Below are positions 17,053-26,390 of a DNA stretch of 64,000 nt, one piece after another; position 1 is the stretch's first letter, and the number at the start of each line of letters is the position of its first letter. Origin of the DNA: CAYMCO01 sp964388955. Lineage in GTDB: Bacteria > Chloroflexota > Anaerolineae > Anaerolineales > E44-bin32. A program made the position numbers and the translations under genes. The notes beneath the pieces were generated by a model. The model saw only the letters and a list, made by a program, of their open reading frames with translations, made no database searches and had not been told where the DNA came from. Where the stretch lies: positions 44,567-108,566 of the forward strand of contig CAYMCO010000017.1 of the NCBI GenBank assembly GCA_964388955.1, given 5' to 3'.

Positions 17053-18783
17053 ATGTCAGAGAACTTCTTCACCGACAATCCGGATTTGCAGGGCCATCTT
17101 GACCGCCTCGATCTATCCGAGGTTGTGGAGGTGCTTGAACAGGGCTATCGCAATCAGCGAATGTATCCCGCAGCCCCTCGGAACTACGCCGACGCCAAGG
17201 ATAACTACCGCCTGCTACTGACGCTGCTGGGGGAGATCTGCGCCGAGCATGTCGCGCCGCGCGCGGCCGAGGCGGACGAGGAAGGCTTGCGATTTGTGGA
17301 CGGCCAGGTCACCCACGCTGCAGCCACGGACGATGCCATGGCGACATTGCGCCAGGCCGGCTTGGTGCACGCGACATTGCCTTGGGAATACGGCGGGTTG
17401 AACCTGCCGGGGTCCATCCTTCAGATGTGCGTTGAAATCATCTCACGTGCAGATTCTTCGCTGATGGGCGTCTATGGATTGCAGGAGATCGCGGCTCTGA
17501 TGATTAACGAGTTCGGTGATGAGGAGATGAAAGACCGGATCCTGCCACGTATGGTCCGGGGAGAGTTGGTCGGCGGCGCGATGGTGCTTACAGAGCCCGA
17601 CGCCGGGTCTGATCTCGGATCGGTGCGGACACGGGCGACGTTCGACGAGGGCGCTGGGGAATGGCGCCTCAACGGCGTCAAGCGCTTCATCACCAATGGC
17701 GATGCGGACGTGCTTCTCGTCGTCGCACGTTCCGAAGAAGGATCGAAAGACGCCCGCGGTGTGTCGATGTTTGAAGTGACTGCCGACGAGACGGTCCGCG
17801 TGCGCCGTATCGAAAGAAAACTAGGGTTGAAAGCATCGCCTACCTGCGAAATCGAATTCACCAACACCCCTGCTCGCTTGATTGGTAGGCGTCGCTTTGG
17901 CTTGATCCGATACGCCATGGCCATGATGAACGGGGCTAGGCTCGCGGTGGGTGCGCAGGCATTGGGCATCGCCGAAGCCGCCTACCGCGAGGCCTACCGC
18001 TATGCGCAGAAGCGAGTGCAGTTTGGGCAAACGATCAACCAGATCCCTGCGGTGTACCGCATGTTGCTCTCGATGCGCGGCGAGATCACCGCCACACGTG
18101 CATTGCTCTACGAGACCGCACGCTGGGTGGATCTAGCCAAGGCGTACGAGCGCCTAAAAGAACGCGGTGAGCTCAGCTCCGAGGACATCGCGCGCCTCAA
18201 GCAGGTGCGCAGGCTGACAGATGTCTTGACTCCTTTGGTGAAGTACCACGCAAGTGAAGCGGTCAACCGGATCTGTTACCAAGCAATGCAGGTTCATGGC
18301 GGGGCAGGCTACATGCACGACTTCAACATTGAGCGCCTCTTCCGTGACGCCCGGGTCACCAGCATCTATGAGGGCACCAGCCAGCTCCAGATTGTAGCCG
18401 CCACCGGCGGATTGCTCGGTCACTCCCTTGACAGCCTCTTGGATCAATGGGCAGTACAAGATTTCGGAGAGGAACTTGCGGACCTCAAAGCCCAAGTGGT
18501 GGAAGCCACGGCGCTCTTGAACCGCTCTATCGACCATCTGAGAGAGGAGGAGGACCGCGCTCTGATCGACTATTACGCCTCCGATTTGGCCGATATCGCG
18601 GTGTATGTAGTCAACTCGTGGCTGGTCCTGCAGGTGGCGCGTGAGTCGGAGCGCAAGTGCGAGCTAGCCCGAGTTTACATTGGTGAGACCATGCCCAAGC
18701 TTCGCGGCAGGGTGGCCAGACTGCAGGCCATTGATCCAGCGCCAGTCGAATCCAAAGACGTTATCCTGGCCGAAGAGATCTAG
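17053..18783 (+). CDS. Acyl-CoA dehydrogenase, long form
   Basis: A 576-residue flavoenzyme that introduces the alpha-beta double bond in acyl-CoA and passes electrons to EtfAB. Landmarks: ATLPWEYGGLNLPG, the FAD/substrate loop GAMVLTEPDAGSDLGSVRT, GVKRFITNGDADVLLVVA, KLGLKASPTCEIEFTN, AQKRVQFGQTINQ, CYQAMQVHGGAGYMHDFNIERLFRDARV and IYEGTSQLQ, which carries the catalytic Glu. It is about 190 residues longer than classic short-chain enzymes, with an N-terminal extension and a C-terminal helical region after residue 460, as in the long subfamilies of anaerobes. Chain-length preference is not readable. It is the last gene of the etf cluster. Confidence 0.94.
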   Translation: MSENFFTDNPDLQGHLDRLDLSEVVEVLEQGYRNQRMYPAAPRNYADAKDNYRLLLTLLGEICAEHVAPRAAEADEEGLRFVDGQVTHAAATDDAMATLRQAGLVHATLPWEYGGLNLPGSILQMCVEIISRADSSLMGVYGLQEIAALMINEFGDEEMKDRILPRMVRGELVGGAMVLTEPDAGSDLGSVRTRATFDEGAGEWRLNGVKRFITNGDADVLLVVARSEEGSKDARGVSMFEVTADETVRVRRIERKLGLKASPTCEIEFTNTPARLIGRRRFGLIRYAMAMMNGARLAVGAQALGIAEAAYREAYRYAQKRVQFGQTINQIPAVYRMLLSMRGEITATRALLYETARWVDLAKAYERLKERGELSSEDIARLKQVRRLTDVLTPLVKYHASEAVNRICYQAMQVHGGAGYMHDFNIERLFRDARVTSIYEGTSQLQIVAATGGLLGHSLDSLLDQWAVQDFGEELADLKAQVVEATALLNRSIDHLREEEDRALIDYYASDLADIAVYVVNSWLVLQVARESERKCELARVYIGETMPKLRGRVARLQAIDPAPVESKDVILAEEI

Positions 18784-19056
18784 TTCACTGTCACGGGTGT
18801 CTGGTCGCTAAGGAAGTTTGAAGAAATCGGCCCCTTGGGGAGGAGGGCCGTCTCTCATTGAGAGGGAGAGAAGCCTCTGCCAACGTGGGGGCCTCGTTTC
18901 ATTCTGCATCCACGGATACATCCCGCTTCGGGGATATCCACCTCATTCTCAGAGTGCAACTGTCAGGGAAAGCCCCTGGAATTGCAGTCTCAGGACAAGG
19001 GCGAGTTTCTGCTATTCCACTTGTCTCAAGGTATTCGCAATCCTAGGCTGTTTCTA

Positions 19057-19080
19057 GATCAATTCTTGGGGGCAGGTCAC
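19057..19080 (+). repeat. Dispersed G-rich motif, copy B
   Basis: GATCAATTCTTGGGGGCAGG then TCAC; matches copy A at 12841-12865 over about 24 positions with a few differences and one missing G. Candidate end of a decayed mobile element. Confidence 0.4.
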
Positions 19081-19735
19081 AGGATGTATCGCGATCTTGT
19101 TTGCAACATAACGCTTGTGCTGCCGGTTGAGCTTCTACCATCGGCCCAGGCGGAAGTTCCGACTGTTGGCCCTCGCTCGTCTGTTCCCTCACAAGTCGCA
19201 GATGATTTGGAAGATAGATCCGCCGAAGTCAAAGCTGCGAAGGCATTTTCGCAATAGAGGTGGGGCCTTTCAAACCGGCCAGTGTGGGCAAGAGCTTCAA
19301 CGAACGGTGAATAACGTACACGAAAACGATGGAAATCAGTGCGAAATATCATGGAGGCCTGCTAGATCTCTGATCATGGAAGGTCGAATCCTGTATTGTG
19401 GGACTCGGCCCATGAAGCTTTTCAAAATAACGTGATCTTATGATGGTCCCGGGCTGCCACCTGCCGGTGGTCAACGGCTGCTTCCGCACAAATTCCCTTC
19501 TCACGGGTGTCCACCGCGAGGCCATCATGCCGAGCGGAGTGATGAACTGGTCACGATCAGTATCTCCATGTACAGCACGCCCGGATAGCCCTGGATTGTT
19601 CCGTGTCAGAGCTCGTGAGACAAATCAGGGCGCAGAATTAGAAGATGCTTTCCCGGCATTTTGGAGGGTATCGTCACTTCTTGGCGTTCCCAGATGATTA
19701 TCTACATATATGATAATCTGGTGTTGATCTGGGCA

Positions 19736-19790
19736 GCGATGTAGACTGCATCCTCCTCTGCGCGGGGAGTCTGCCAATCCCAATTCGCGA
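19736..19790 (+). repeat. 55-bp direct repeat, left of gap 2
   Basis: Exactly repeated at 19891-19945 and ending at the first N. Same length as the repeats of gap 1, supporting an assembler overlap rather than biology. Confidence 0.9.
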
Positions 19791-19890
19791 NNNNNNNNNN
19801 NNNNNNNNNNNNNNNNNNNNNNNNNNNNNNNNNNNNNNNNNNNNNNNNNNNNNNNNNNNNNNNNNNNNNNNNNNNNNNNNNNNNNNNNNN
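19791..19890. other. Assembly gap of 100 N
   Basis: Exactly 100 unknown bases, a scaffold placeholder. Confidence 0.99.
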
Positions 19891-19945
19891 GCGATGTAGA
19901 CTGCATCCTCCTCTGCGCGGGGAGTCTGCCAATCCCAATTCGCGA
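19891..19945 (+). repeat. 55-bp direct repeat, right of gap 2
   Basis: Identical to 19736-19790 and starting at the first base after the N run. Confidence 0.9.
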
Positions 19946-19998
19946 GGGAGCGACTCTGGAACAAAGTGAAAGCATCCAATCATCGCTCAGGCGCGAGT

Positions 19999-22900
19999 TT
20001 ACTCTAATCCCCCACTGTGTGCTACTTGGCAAGTCTCGATATGTAGGTACTGGCGGCACTCTGCGTCCGTGAGATCGCGGGTCACGCGGCCCCGGGCCAA
20101 TTCGATCAACTCATCCACTGGGAGCAGAAAGATCCGCACTGTCCCATCGTCAGTAGAGGCAAACAACAGGCGGCCGTCTGGGCTGAAGTCAACATTCGCG
20201 AACGCCACCGAGGAAGGAGCTTTCAGGCTCAACAGTTCCTGACCAGTCTGCGCATTCCATATCTTCACGGTGCCGTCGAAGCTTGCTGTGGCGATCGTCT
20301 TTCCATCCGGACTGAACGTAGCATCCCAGACGATGCCGTTGTGGCCACTCAAGATTCGCGATGTTGGGCTCCCTGGATCAGCGGACGAATCCAGGGCGCC
20401 GTTCAAATCCCAGATTCTGGCCTCGCCATCAAAGCTGCTGGTAACAAGCTGCGTGCCATCGGGGCTGTATTCTACGCTCGTCACGGCGTCCCCGTGGCCA
20501 ACGAGAGTCTGCAGTTCCCGGCCAGTATCCACGTCCCACACCTTTGCAGTCCCATCCCAACTCGCCGTGGCCAATTGGGAACCGTCAGGACTGAACGCCA
20601 CACGGAACACCCAATCCTTGTGGCCCAGCAGAGTGCGGATCTCTTCCCCCGTATCGGGATCCCAAATCCTGGCTGTGCCATCCTCCCCTCCGGTGGCCAG
20701 CACCTTTCCGTCAGGGCTAAACGCAACCCCTGTCACGATTCCCATATGGCCATCAAGGATGGAAAGCTCCCCTGCTGAGGATGTATCCCAAATCCGTATG
20801 GTGCCGTCATACCCGGCGGAGGCTAGGATTGATCCATCGGGGCTGAACGTCACGCCTCCCACCTGATCAGTATGACCTTCGAGCACACGGGATCCGCCAG
20901 AAGCCAGGTCCCATATTCTCACCGTGCCATCCCAACTCGCTGTGGCGGCGCTATCCCCATCCGGGCTTACGGTCACCTCAAGCGCAACGTCAGTGTGCCC
21001 GGCCAGCGTCAACCAGTCTCGACTGCCCTCGGGACGGATGTCCCAGAGGCGCGCCGTTCCATCCTGGCCACCGGTCAGCACCAGCCCTCCGTCCGGGCTA
21101 ACCGCGACTTCGCCGACGCCCCCCAGGTGACCTGCCAAAGTCATGATTTCCTTTCCCGAGGCCACATCCCAGACCTTGGCCGTTCCGTCCTGGCTTCCCG
21201 AGACCACATATCGGCCATCCGGTGTGAACTCGACACTAAACACCCATCCGGTATGGCCCTCTAGGCTCTGAACTTCCGCTCCGGACATCGCGTCCCACAA
21301 CTTTACCAGAAAATCAGAGCCCGCCGTCGCCAGCTTCGATCCATCCGGGCTGAAGGCCACCTCGTTCACCCCCTCCTCATGGCCAGCCAGTGTCATGACC
21401 TCTTCCCCGGTTCTGGTATCCCAGATGCGTGCCACCGCAGCGTCCACATCCGCGATTGCCACCAGCGAACCGTCAGGACTGAAGTGCGGTCCTGCAGTCG
21501 TGCCTGAATGATGCAACACGAACTCCTGCTCACCGGTTTGCGCATTCCACAACCGTGCGGTGCCATCGTAGCTGGTGGTGACAATCTGCTTGCCGTCGGG
21601 GCTATACGCAGGACTTACCAGCCCATCGGTATGGCCCTCCAGTACCAGCACTGCCTTCCCTGTAGCCAAGTCCCAAATTCTGGCCGTCCCGTCGAGGCTT
21701 GCAGTGACCAGGCGTCCTCCATCCGGGCTGAAGGCCACATTCATCACCTGTGCGCTATGTCCGGCAAGCAATATAAGCAGCTCACCACCCTCTGCGTCCC
21801 AGATGCGGGCCAACTCGTCCGAACCCCCGGTCGCGATGAGGCTGCCATCCGGGCTGAATGCCCCTCCCCCGGCTGGCTTCAGTGTGACTTTCACCCGCGA
21901 CGCTTGAAGTGCCTGATGCAGCGCGTCCACAGCCTCGGGCAGCACAGCCCCGTCGGAACTGCGCGTTTCCCCCGCCGCCTCCAACGCCAACAAGATGCTT
22001 CTCTCTGGATCAACTTCGAGATTCGCCAGTGCGGCGCCGGCCAATTCGCGCGCTACCGCGATATGGGTCTGGCGCAGCGCCATACGGGTTTGACGCAGAG
22101 TCACCGCCGCCAGCCCCACGGCAACCAGGAACAGGAGGCCCAGCCAGGCCGCCAATCTACGAAAGCGCCGGCTCGCGAGCGCTTGCTCGGCGGAACGTAG
22201 GGCCTGCTGTTCGGCCCGTTGTCTCTCCGCCTGCGCGAGGGCGTGAGCAGCTTCCAGTTCACGCTGCCTTTGGGCCTCACGCTCTTCCTCCCGCTCCTTG
22301 ACGAGTTTTACGGAGGCCTCCAGGAATTCGCGTTCGAGCCGACTCATATCTCCGCCATGCACCTGCGACCATTCCACAGCCTGCGCCAGCCGAGCGCCCC
22401 CATACAATTCGCCAGCATCTCGATTGAGGCGCTCCCAGGATTGCGCCGAGCGGGTCAGATGCTGATGGATCTTCAACGCTGCCCGATCCGCATCCAGCCA
22501 TGTCCGCAAGGTCGGCCATTCGCGGATCAACACTTCATGGGCCACCTCGATCGACGTCGCGCTCTTGGTGATCAGGCGCGCGTCCGCCAATTCGGCAAGA
22601 ACATGCTCCACCACTTCCCGGTCTTCACCCTCCACAGCCAATTCATCTAGCTCCACCCGGCGGCGCGTATCCTGAGTGGACTCCCCAAGTTGGGTCAAGC
22701 GAGTGAAGATCCTGCGGGCGATCTCACGCTCACCAGGATCGAGCCCTTCGAGGGTTCGATCCGCAGTTCGGGCAATGGAACCTCGCACCCCCCCGGCCGC
22801 GTAGTACCCGGCAAAGCTCATGGTCCTGCCCTGGCGGCGGCGCCAGGTCTCCAACAGCGCATGGGAGAGAAGCGGCAGGGACCCGGGCTCCTCGCCAATC

Positions 22901-24501
22901 TCGTCCAGCAGGAATTCGACCAGACCGGGTTCGAAAGCCCATGCGCCTTGCGCGGCAGGCCCTTGGATAGCTCGCGCGAGCTCCTCCCGACTCATTCGAC
23001 CGATGTAGATCTGCTGCCTTTCAAGGGCTGTACGCAAGGATGGGTAAGCCCCGCAGTGCGCGTAGAAATCGGCGCGCAACGCGATCACGGCGAGCGCCGG
23101 CCCACCAGGCCCCGCAGCCGTGGTCAAGTTCTCCACAAAGGCTTTCCGCTCGCTCTCATCCAGGCAAAGTGTGAACAGCTCTTCGAATTGATCGATGATC
23201 AGCAACATTGGCTTTTGCTCGGTGTCCGATTCAAGAGAGAGAGGAGTAGCCTCATGGGCAGCGGAGAAGCCGCCCGCTTCCCCGGCCGGGGCCTTCCGCA
23301 GCAGGTGCATGAAGAGCGTACCCGATTCGGCCGCCATTCCCTCCTTGAGCGCGATGGCTGCATCGACTGTCTCGCTGTCCCGGGTGAGCTCCATGGCAAG
23401 AATGTCCAGGGGGTGTGCGGTGGGAGTGAGCAGATATGGCTTCAAGCTCCCCAGGGCGAGGTGGGCTGATCTGCCGGGCCGCCTTGATCCAACCTGGCTC
23501 ATCGCCGGGATCAAACCGGCCCGCAGCAGAGAGGATTTGCCGCTGCCCGAGGCGCCCACCACCGCCATCAGGCGAGGGCTACGCGCTCCCGGCTCCAAGA
23601 GGCGGCTTAGGCGTAGGACCAGTTGGTCGACCAGCCTTTCACGCCCGAAAAAGAGGTTCGCATCGGCGGGGTCAAAATACCGTAGCCCCCGATAGGGGGC
23701 ATCGCCAGGCGCGGGGGGTTCCTCTCCCCCAACACCGGCAATAATGTCATCCGAAGGCCGATCCACGGCGAGGGGAGGTGGCTTCTCGCCCGCCATAATG
23801 CGCTCGTAGAGCTGCCGCGTCGCCTCGGAGGGCAGGGCATCCAACTCTTGGCGCAGGGATTGAACACACCGCTCGTAAGCCGCAGCGGCCGCGGAGTGAT
23901 CGTCGAGGTGACTGTGAGCAATCATTAGGGCCCTGAAAGCCGGCTCTGGTGCGCCTCCAAATCCGATCCAACGCTCAGCCCATTCTACGGCCTGCCGCCA
24001 CCCCCCATCGGCCAAGATTCGGTTCATCAAGGCTCCCATCTTGGCCTCAAACACAGCCGTCACTCTCTGACGTTCCAGGACAATCCAATTATCGTAGAAG
24101 CCTGGCAGCAATTCTCCCCGATACACCTCAACCGAAGCGATGAGATCTTCGAGGGACTCCTGGGCTTGTGCACGCCTTTCGAGAAGAGAAACATCTATGT
24201 CGGTCTCCCTCGCCGCATCGAAGGTGATCAACTCATCCGTTGATTCGATCACCTCGGCTTCGATCGGGTTGACATCACGGAACGTTTGCCGAAGGCGCCA
24301 GAGGGCGTGTCGGAGGTTGCTGCGGGCCTGCTTCTCGGCCGAATCGGCCCACAGCAGAGCAGCGAGCTTCTCGCGGCGCACCGGAACACCCCGATGTAGC
24401 ACCAGATATATGAAGAGGAGCTGCGCCGGTCGGGAGGGGATTTCCAACCTTCGCCCGTCCAGTTGGACGATGAAAGATCCCAAGAGCCTCACGTTCAGCA
24501 T
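19999..24501 (-). CDS. BTAD transcriptional activator / STAND NTPase / WD40 giant regulator
   Basis: A 1500-residue multidomain protein. Residues 1-95 form an OmpR-like winged helix (LRHALWRLRQTF); about 100-240 the BTAD helical domain (LLPGFYDNWI..AYERCVQSLRQELDALPS). A STAND NTPase follows with FFGRERLVDQL, P-loop GASGSGKSS (about 317-325) and Walker B LLIIDQFEELF (about 434-444). A charged coiled coil (about 735-780) precedes a hydrophobic helix (about 784-803), then 14 WD40 repeats (about 875-1460), enough for two seven-bladed propellers. STAND proteins are signal-operated switches; the propellers probably sense a ligand and the N-terminus binds DNA. The hydrophobic helix would tether it to the membrane, which is odd for a DNA-binding protein. 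It is divergent from the NPEL-repeat gene. Confidence 0.92.
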   Translation of the reverse strand: MLNVRLLGSFIVQLDGRRLEIPSRPAQLLFIYLVLHRGVPVRREKLAALLWADSAEKQARSNLRHALWRLRQTFRDVNPIEAEVIESTDELITFDAARETDIDVSLLERRAQAQESLEDLIASVEVYRGELLPGFYDNWIVLERQRVTAVFEAKMGALMNRILADGGWRQAVEWAERWIGFGGAPEPAFRALMIAHSHLDDHSAAAAAYERCVQSLRQELDALPSEATRQLYERIMAGEKPPPLAVDRPSDDIIAGVGGEEPPAPGDAPYRGLRYFDPADANLFFGRERLVDQLVLRLSRLLEPGARSPRLMAVVGASGSGKSSLLRAGLIPAMSQVGSRRPGRSAHLALGSLKPYLLTPTAHPLDILAMELTRDSETVDAAIALKEGMAAESGTLFMHLLRKAPAGEAGGFSAAHEATPLSLESDTEQKPMLLIIDQFEELFTLCLDESERKAFVENLTTAAGPGGPALAVIALRADFYAHCGAYPSLRTALERQQIYIGRMSREELARAIQGPAAQGAWAFEPGLVEFLLDEIGEEPGSLPLLSHALLETWRRRQGRTMSFAGYYAAGGVRGSIARTADRTLEGLDPGEREIARRIFTRLTQLGESTQDTRRRVELDELAVEGEDREVVEHVLAELADARLITKSATSIEVAHEVLIREWPTLRTWLDADRAALKIHQHLTRSAQSWERLNRDAGELYGGARLAQAVEWSQVHGGDMSRLEREFLEASVKLVKEREEEREAQRQRELEAAHALAQAERQRAEQQALRSAEQALASRRFRRLAAWLGLLFLVAVGLAAVTLRQTRMALRQTHIAVARELAGAALANLEVDPERSILLALEAAGETRSSDGAVLPEAVDALHQALQASRVKVTLKPAGGGAFSPDGSLIATGGSDELARIWDAEGGELLILLAGHSAQVMNVAFSPDGGRLVTASLDGTARIWDLATGKAVLVLEGHTDGLVSPAYSPDGKQIVTTSYDGTARLWNAQTGEQEFVLHHSGTTAGPHFSPDGSLVAIADVDAAVARIWDTRTGEEVMTLAGHEEGVNEVAFSPDGSKLATAGSDFLVKLWDAMSGAEVQSLEGHTGWVFSVEFTPDGRYVVSGSQDGTAKVWDVASGKEIMTLAGHLGGVGEVAVSPDGGLVLTGGQDGTARLWDIRPEGSRDWLTLAGHTDVALEVTVSPDGDSAATASWDGTVRIWDLASGGSRVLEGHTDQVGGVTFSPDGSILASAGYDGTIRIWDTSSAGELSILDGHMGIVTGVAFSPDGKVLATGGEDGTARIWDPDTGEEIRTLLGHKDWVFRVAFSPDGSQLATASWDGTAKVWDVDTGRELQTLVGHGDAVTSVEYSPDGTQLVTSSFDGEARIWDLNGALDSSADPGSPTSRILSGHNGIVWDATFSPDGKTIATASFDGTVKIWNAQTGQELLSLKAPSSVAFANVDFSPDGRLLFASTDDGTVRIFLLPVDELIELARGRVTRDLTDAECRQYLHIETCQVAHSGGLE

Positions 24502-24802
24502 TTGAACCTATTTGTGAAACGGGACATCGAATCCATGGGAGCAGCGGTCGATGTCGGACGAATTGGGATGGGTCAAATTATATCAGCATGGATTCTCCAT
24601 TCCTCCGGCCTCCGTGGGTGCATTTGCGAACGGGGCACTCTTATGAAGGGAACACGCCGCACAAACGCGCCCCGACACGCACCGTCAACGACCATCATAT
24701 AGTCTTATCGACAGTCGGATGCAATCAGGACCCAGCCTGGCGGTCGATGTGAGTACCCAGCAAGACCCTCAGCCGTCAATCTATACGAAAGGAGAGTTTG
24801 GA
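24502..24802. other. Divergent promoter region
   Basis: A 301-base spacer between the STAND regulator and the NPEL-repeat gene, moderately AT-rich near 24570-24720 and probably holding both promoters. GAAAGGAGAG, a strong ribosome binding site, lies at about 24788-24797 before the ATG at 24803. Confidence 0.5.
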
Positions 24803-25336
24803 ATGTCTCAAGTGGCTCAGGCGAATGAGGAAAACCGCACCGAGTGGGGAGGGAGATCTACGCTATCCTGGCTCCCATTGTCGATTGGCGTGGGCGCCTT
24901 GGTGATGATCATCGCCTTGGCCATGGCCACAGCCTCAGCAAATGAAGCCCTGGACGCCGCCATCGATAGAGAGAGCCGGTATACCAATCCGGAGCTTTCT
25001 GCCGCCCAGCGCTATGCTGGGGTCATCGCCGGACGCCGCGCGAGTGAGTACTTGGCGAACAACCCAGAACTCATGGCGGCACGCGCCTTTAGCGAATCAC
25101 GACCGTGGAGTGCGGGCTCCGCTGATCCGTCAGCCAATCCAGAGTTGTCCGTGGCGCGCCGATACGCAGGGATGTCCTTTCCTGCCGCGGCCCAGCAGGA
25201 TCTTTATCAGAATCCGGAACTCAAAGTGCTGCGGGCGAGCCCAACGCTCGACGACGGAGCCACTGAGATCTCTCTCCTCGCAACCAATCCGGAGATCAAA
25301 GTGCACCGACGTTTCCAGGAGAACAGCGGCAATTGA
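24803..25336 (+). CDS. Membrane-anchored protein with five 25-residue NPEL repeats
   Basis: A 177-residue protein of unknown function. Residues about 22-46 are one hydrophobic helix (LPLSIGVGALVMIIALAMAT), followed by a presumably exported region. There NPEL, or NPEI in the last copy, recurs at residues 62, 87, 112, 137 and 162, exactly every 25 residues, usually followed by xxAxRY/F (SAAQRYAG, MAARAFSE, SVARRYAG, KVLRAS, KVHRRFQE). The strict spacing implies a structural repeat. The start at 24803 has a strong RBS; the frame upstream is not protein-like. A rho-independent terminator follows. It is divergent from the STAND regulator, which may control or sense it. Confidence 0.75.
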   Translation: MSQVAQANEENRTEWGGRSTLSWLPLSIGVGALVMIIALAMATASANEALDAAIDRESRYTNPELSAAQRYAGVIAGRRASEYLANNPELMAARAFSESRPWSAGSADPSANPELSVARRYAGMSFPAAAQQDLYQNPELKVLRASPTLDDGATEISLLATNPEIKVHRRFQENSGN

Positions 25337-25360
25337 ATGATCACGCACCTCCCCCTAGAG

Positions 25361-25388
25361 GACACCCCGGTCGGCCGGGGTGTCTTTC
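25361..25388 (+). terminator. Rho-independent terminator
   Basis: GACACCCCGG and CCGGGGTGTC form a perfect 10-bp stem around a TCGG tetraloop, followed by TTTCT. It lies 24 bases after the NPEL-repeat gene and ends that transcript. Confidence 0.88.
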
Positions 25389-26331
25389 TATTGCATGCCC
25401 CCGGGGGGGGAATGTGCCGGGGGCCTGGTCGATGGGGGTGTGGGGACCGATGTACGAAATTCGATTTTGGGGGCAGGATCGAAGCAGCTCCGAGTGCCTC
25501 ATCGTGGAGCCGGCAGGATTTGGATCGCGCAATCTGGCTGCATTCTGCGATGACAGAGTTGTGCGCTTCCACGTGCAGGTGAACTGCCCCCCCATTCTTT
25601 GGAAGCCGTATCCAGAAGGGGTTCGGAATAGACAAGCCTCTTCTTGCTGATGCTGTCAATCGCATCATTATCCGAATTCTCAGTTCACGTGTGTTGACTG
25701 ATGTCTATCTTCGGCATATATCCTTTGTTGACGAGAATGCTGGGAACTCTCCATACTGGTAACTTGCAGAGAGCATAAACTAGGTTGGATGAATTGATAC
25801 CGTCATGTACGAGGTTTGACAGCTTCCAGTAATCTGAACCAGCATCGGAGGATGGACGCAAACCCCGATACTTCAGGTGCGAGGAGAAGAGAGCAAAGTT
25901 GATATTCCCTCTCCGTCGGTGGTAACTCGCCCCGCATCCCCGGTCGCGAGATGATAGGCGACCACCTAGTTCAATTCCAAGGATTCATCAAGAAGCTTAT
26001 CAAGTTCAAGGGCTATTTTGGCGATTCTGTCAACTGCAGCCTTCAAATCACCAAGGCTCAGACGAAGGATGATCTAATCGAAATATCGATTTGTTGTTCA
26101 TAGCGTTTGCTATATCTTATTGGGCGCCCAACGACCATACGCTCAGCGCTCGGGGCACCGACCTTCTCGGGTATTCCCAATCGCTTTTCTGGCACGTTCC
26201 AACCAAACGAGCCAGTGGCCGTCGTGGATGTTCATCTTGGTTTGTACCATCACCTGATACGGATTTCAATTTGCTGTGGCAATCAGCGGATTGAGGCGGA
26301 CAGGTTCAGGTTTACCTATCCATTGCAAGAA
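25389..26331. other. Gene-poor region, no gene seen
   Basis: Nearly 1 kb without a supportable coding frame. A weak relative of the dispersed G-rich motif lies at about 25462-25480. Composition is more AT-rich after 25650, suggesting decayed or foreign DNA. Confidence 0.4.
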
Positions 26332-26367
26332 GAGTCTGGACCGAGTATGAGGTATCGGTCCAGACTC
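26332..26367 (-). terminator. Rho-independent terminator of the minus-strand gene
   Basis: GAGTCTGGACCGA and TCGGTCCAGACTC form a perfect 13-bp stem with a 10-base loop. On the minus strand TTCTT follows, 24 bases after the stop of the gene at 26391. Confidence 0.75.
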
Positions 26368-26390
26368 GTTCGATAGTCTATCTCTTGACA

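Larger units (their letters stand above)
18784..19998. other. Long non-coding stretch with an assembly gap
   Basis: About 1.2 kb (including 100 N) without a supported gene. It contains a copy of the dispersed G-rich motif (19057-19080) and the second gap with its 55-bp repeats. Short frames in all phases lack start context and family resemblance. Confidence 0.5.

Noticed and set aside
19625..20059. Open frames through gap 2
   Set aside because: They are products of the 100 Ns and the duplicated 55 bp, not genes.
20270..20866. Plus-strand frames rich in VFPSGLN repeats
   Set aside because: They are antisense to the WD40 repeats, so their periodicity is only a reflection of the real gene.
24719..24802. 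Longer start for the NPEL-repeat protein
   Set aside because: The upstream codons are not signal-like, whereas ATG 24803 has a strong RBS just before it.
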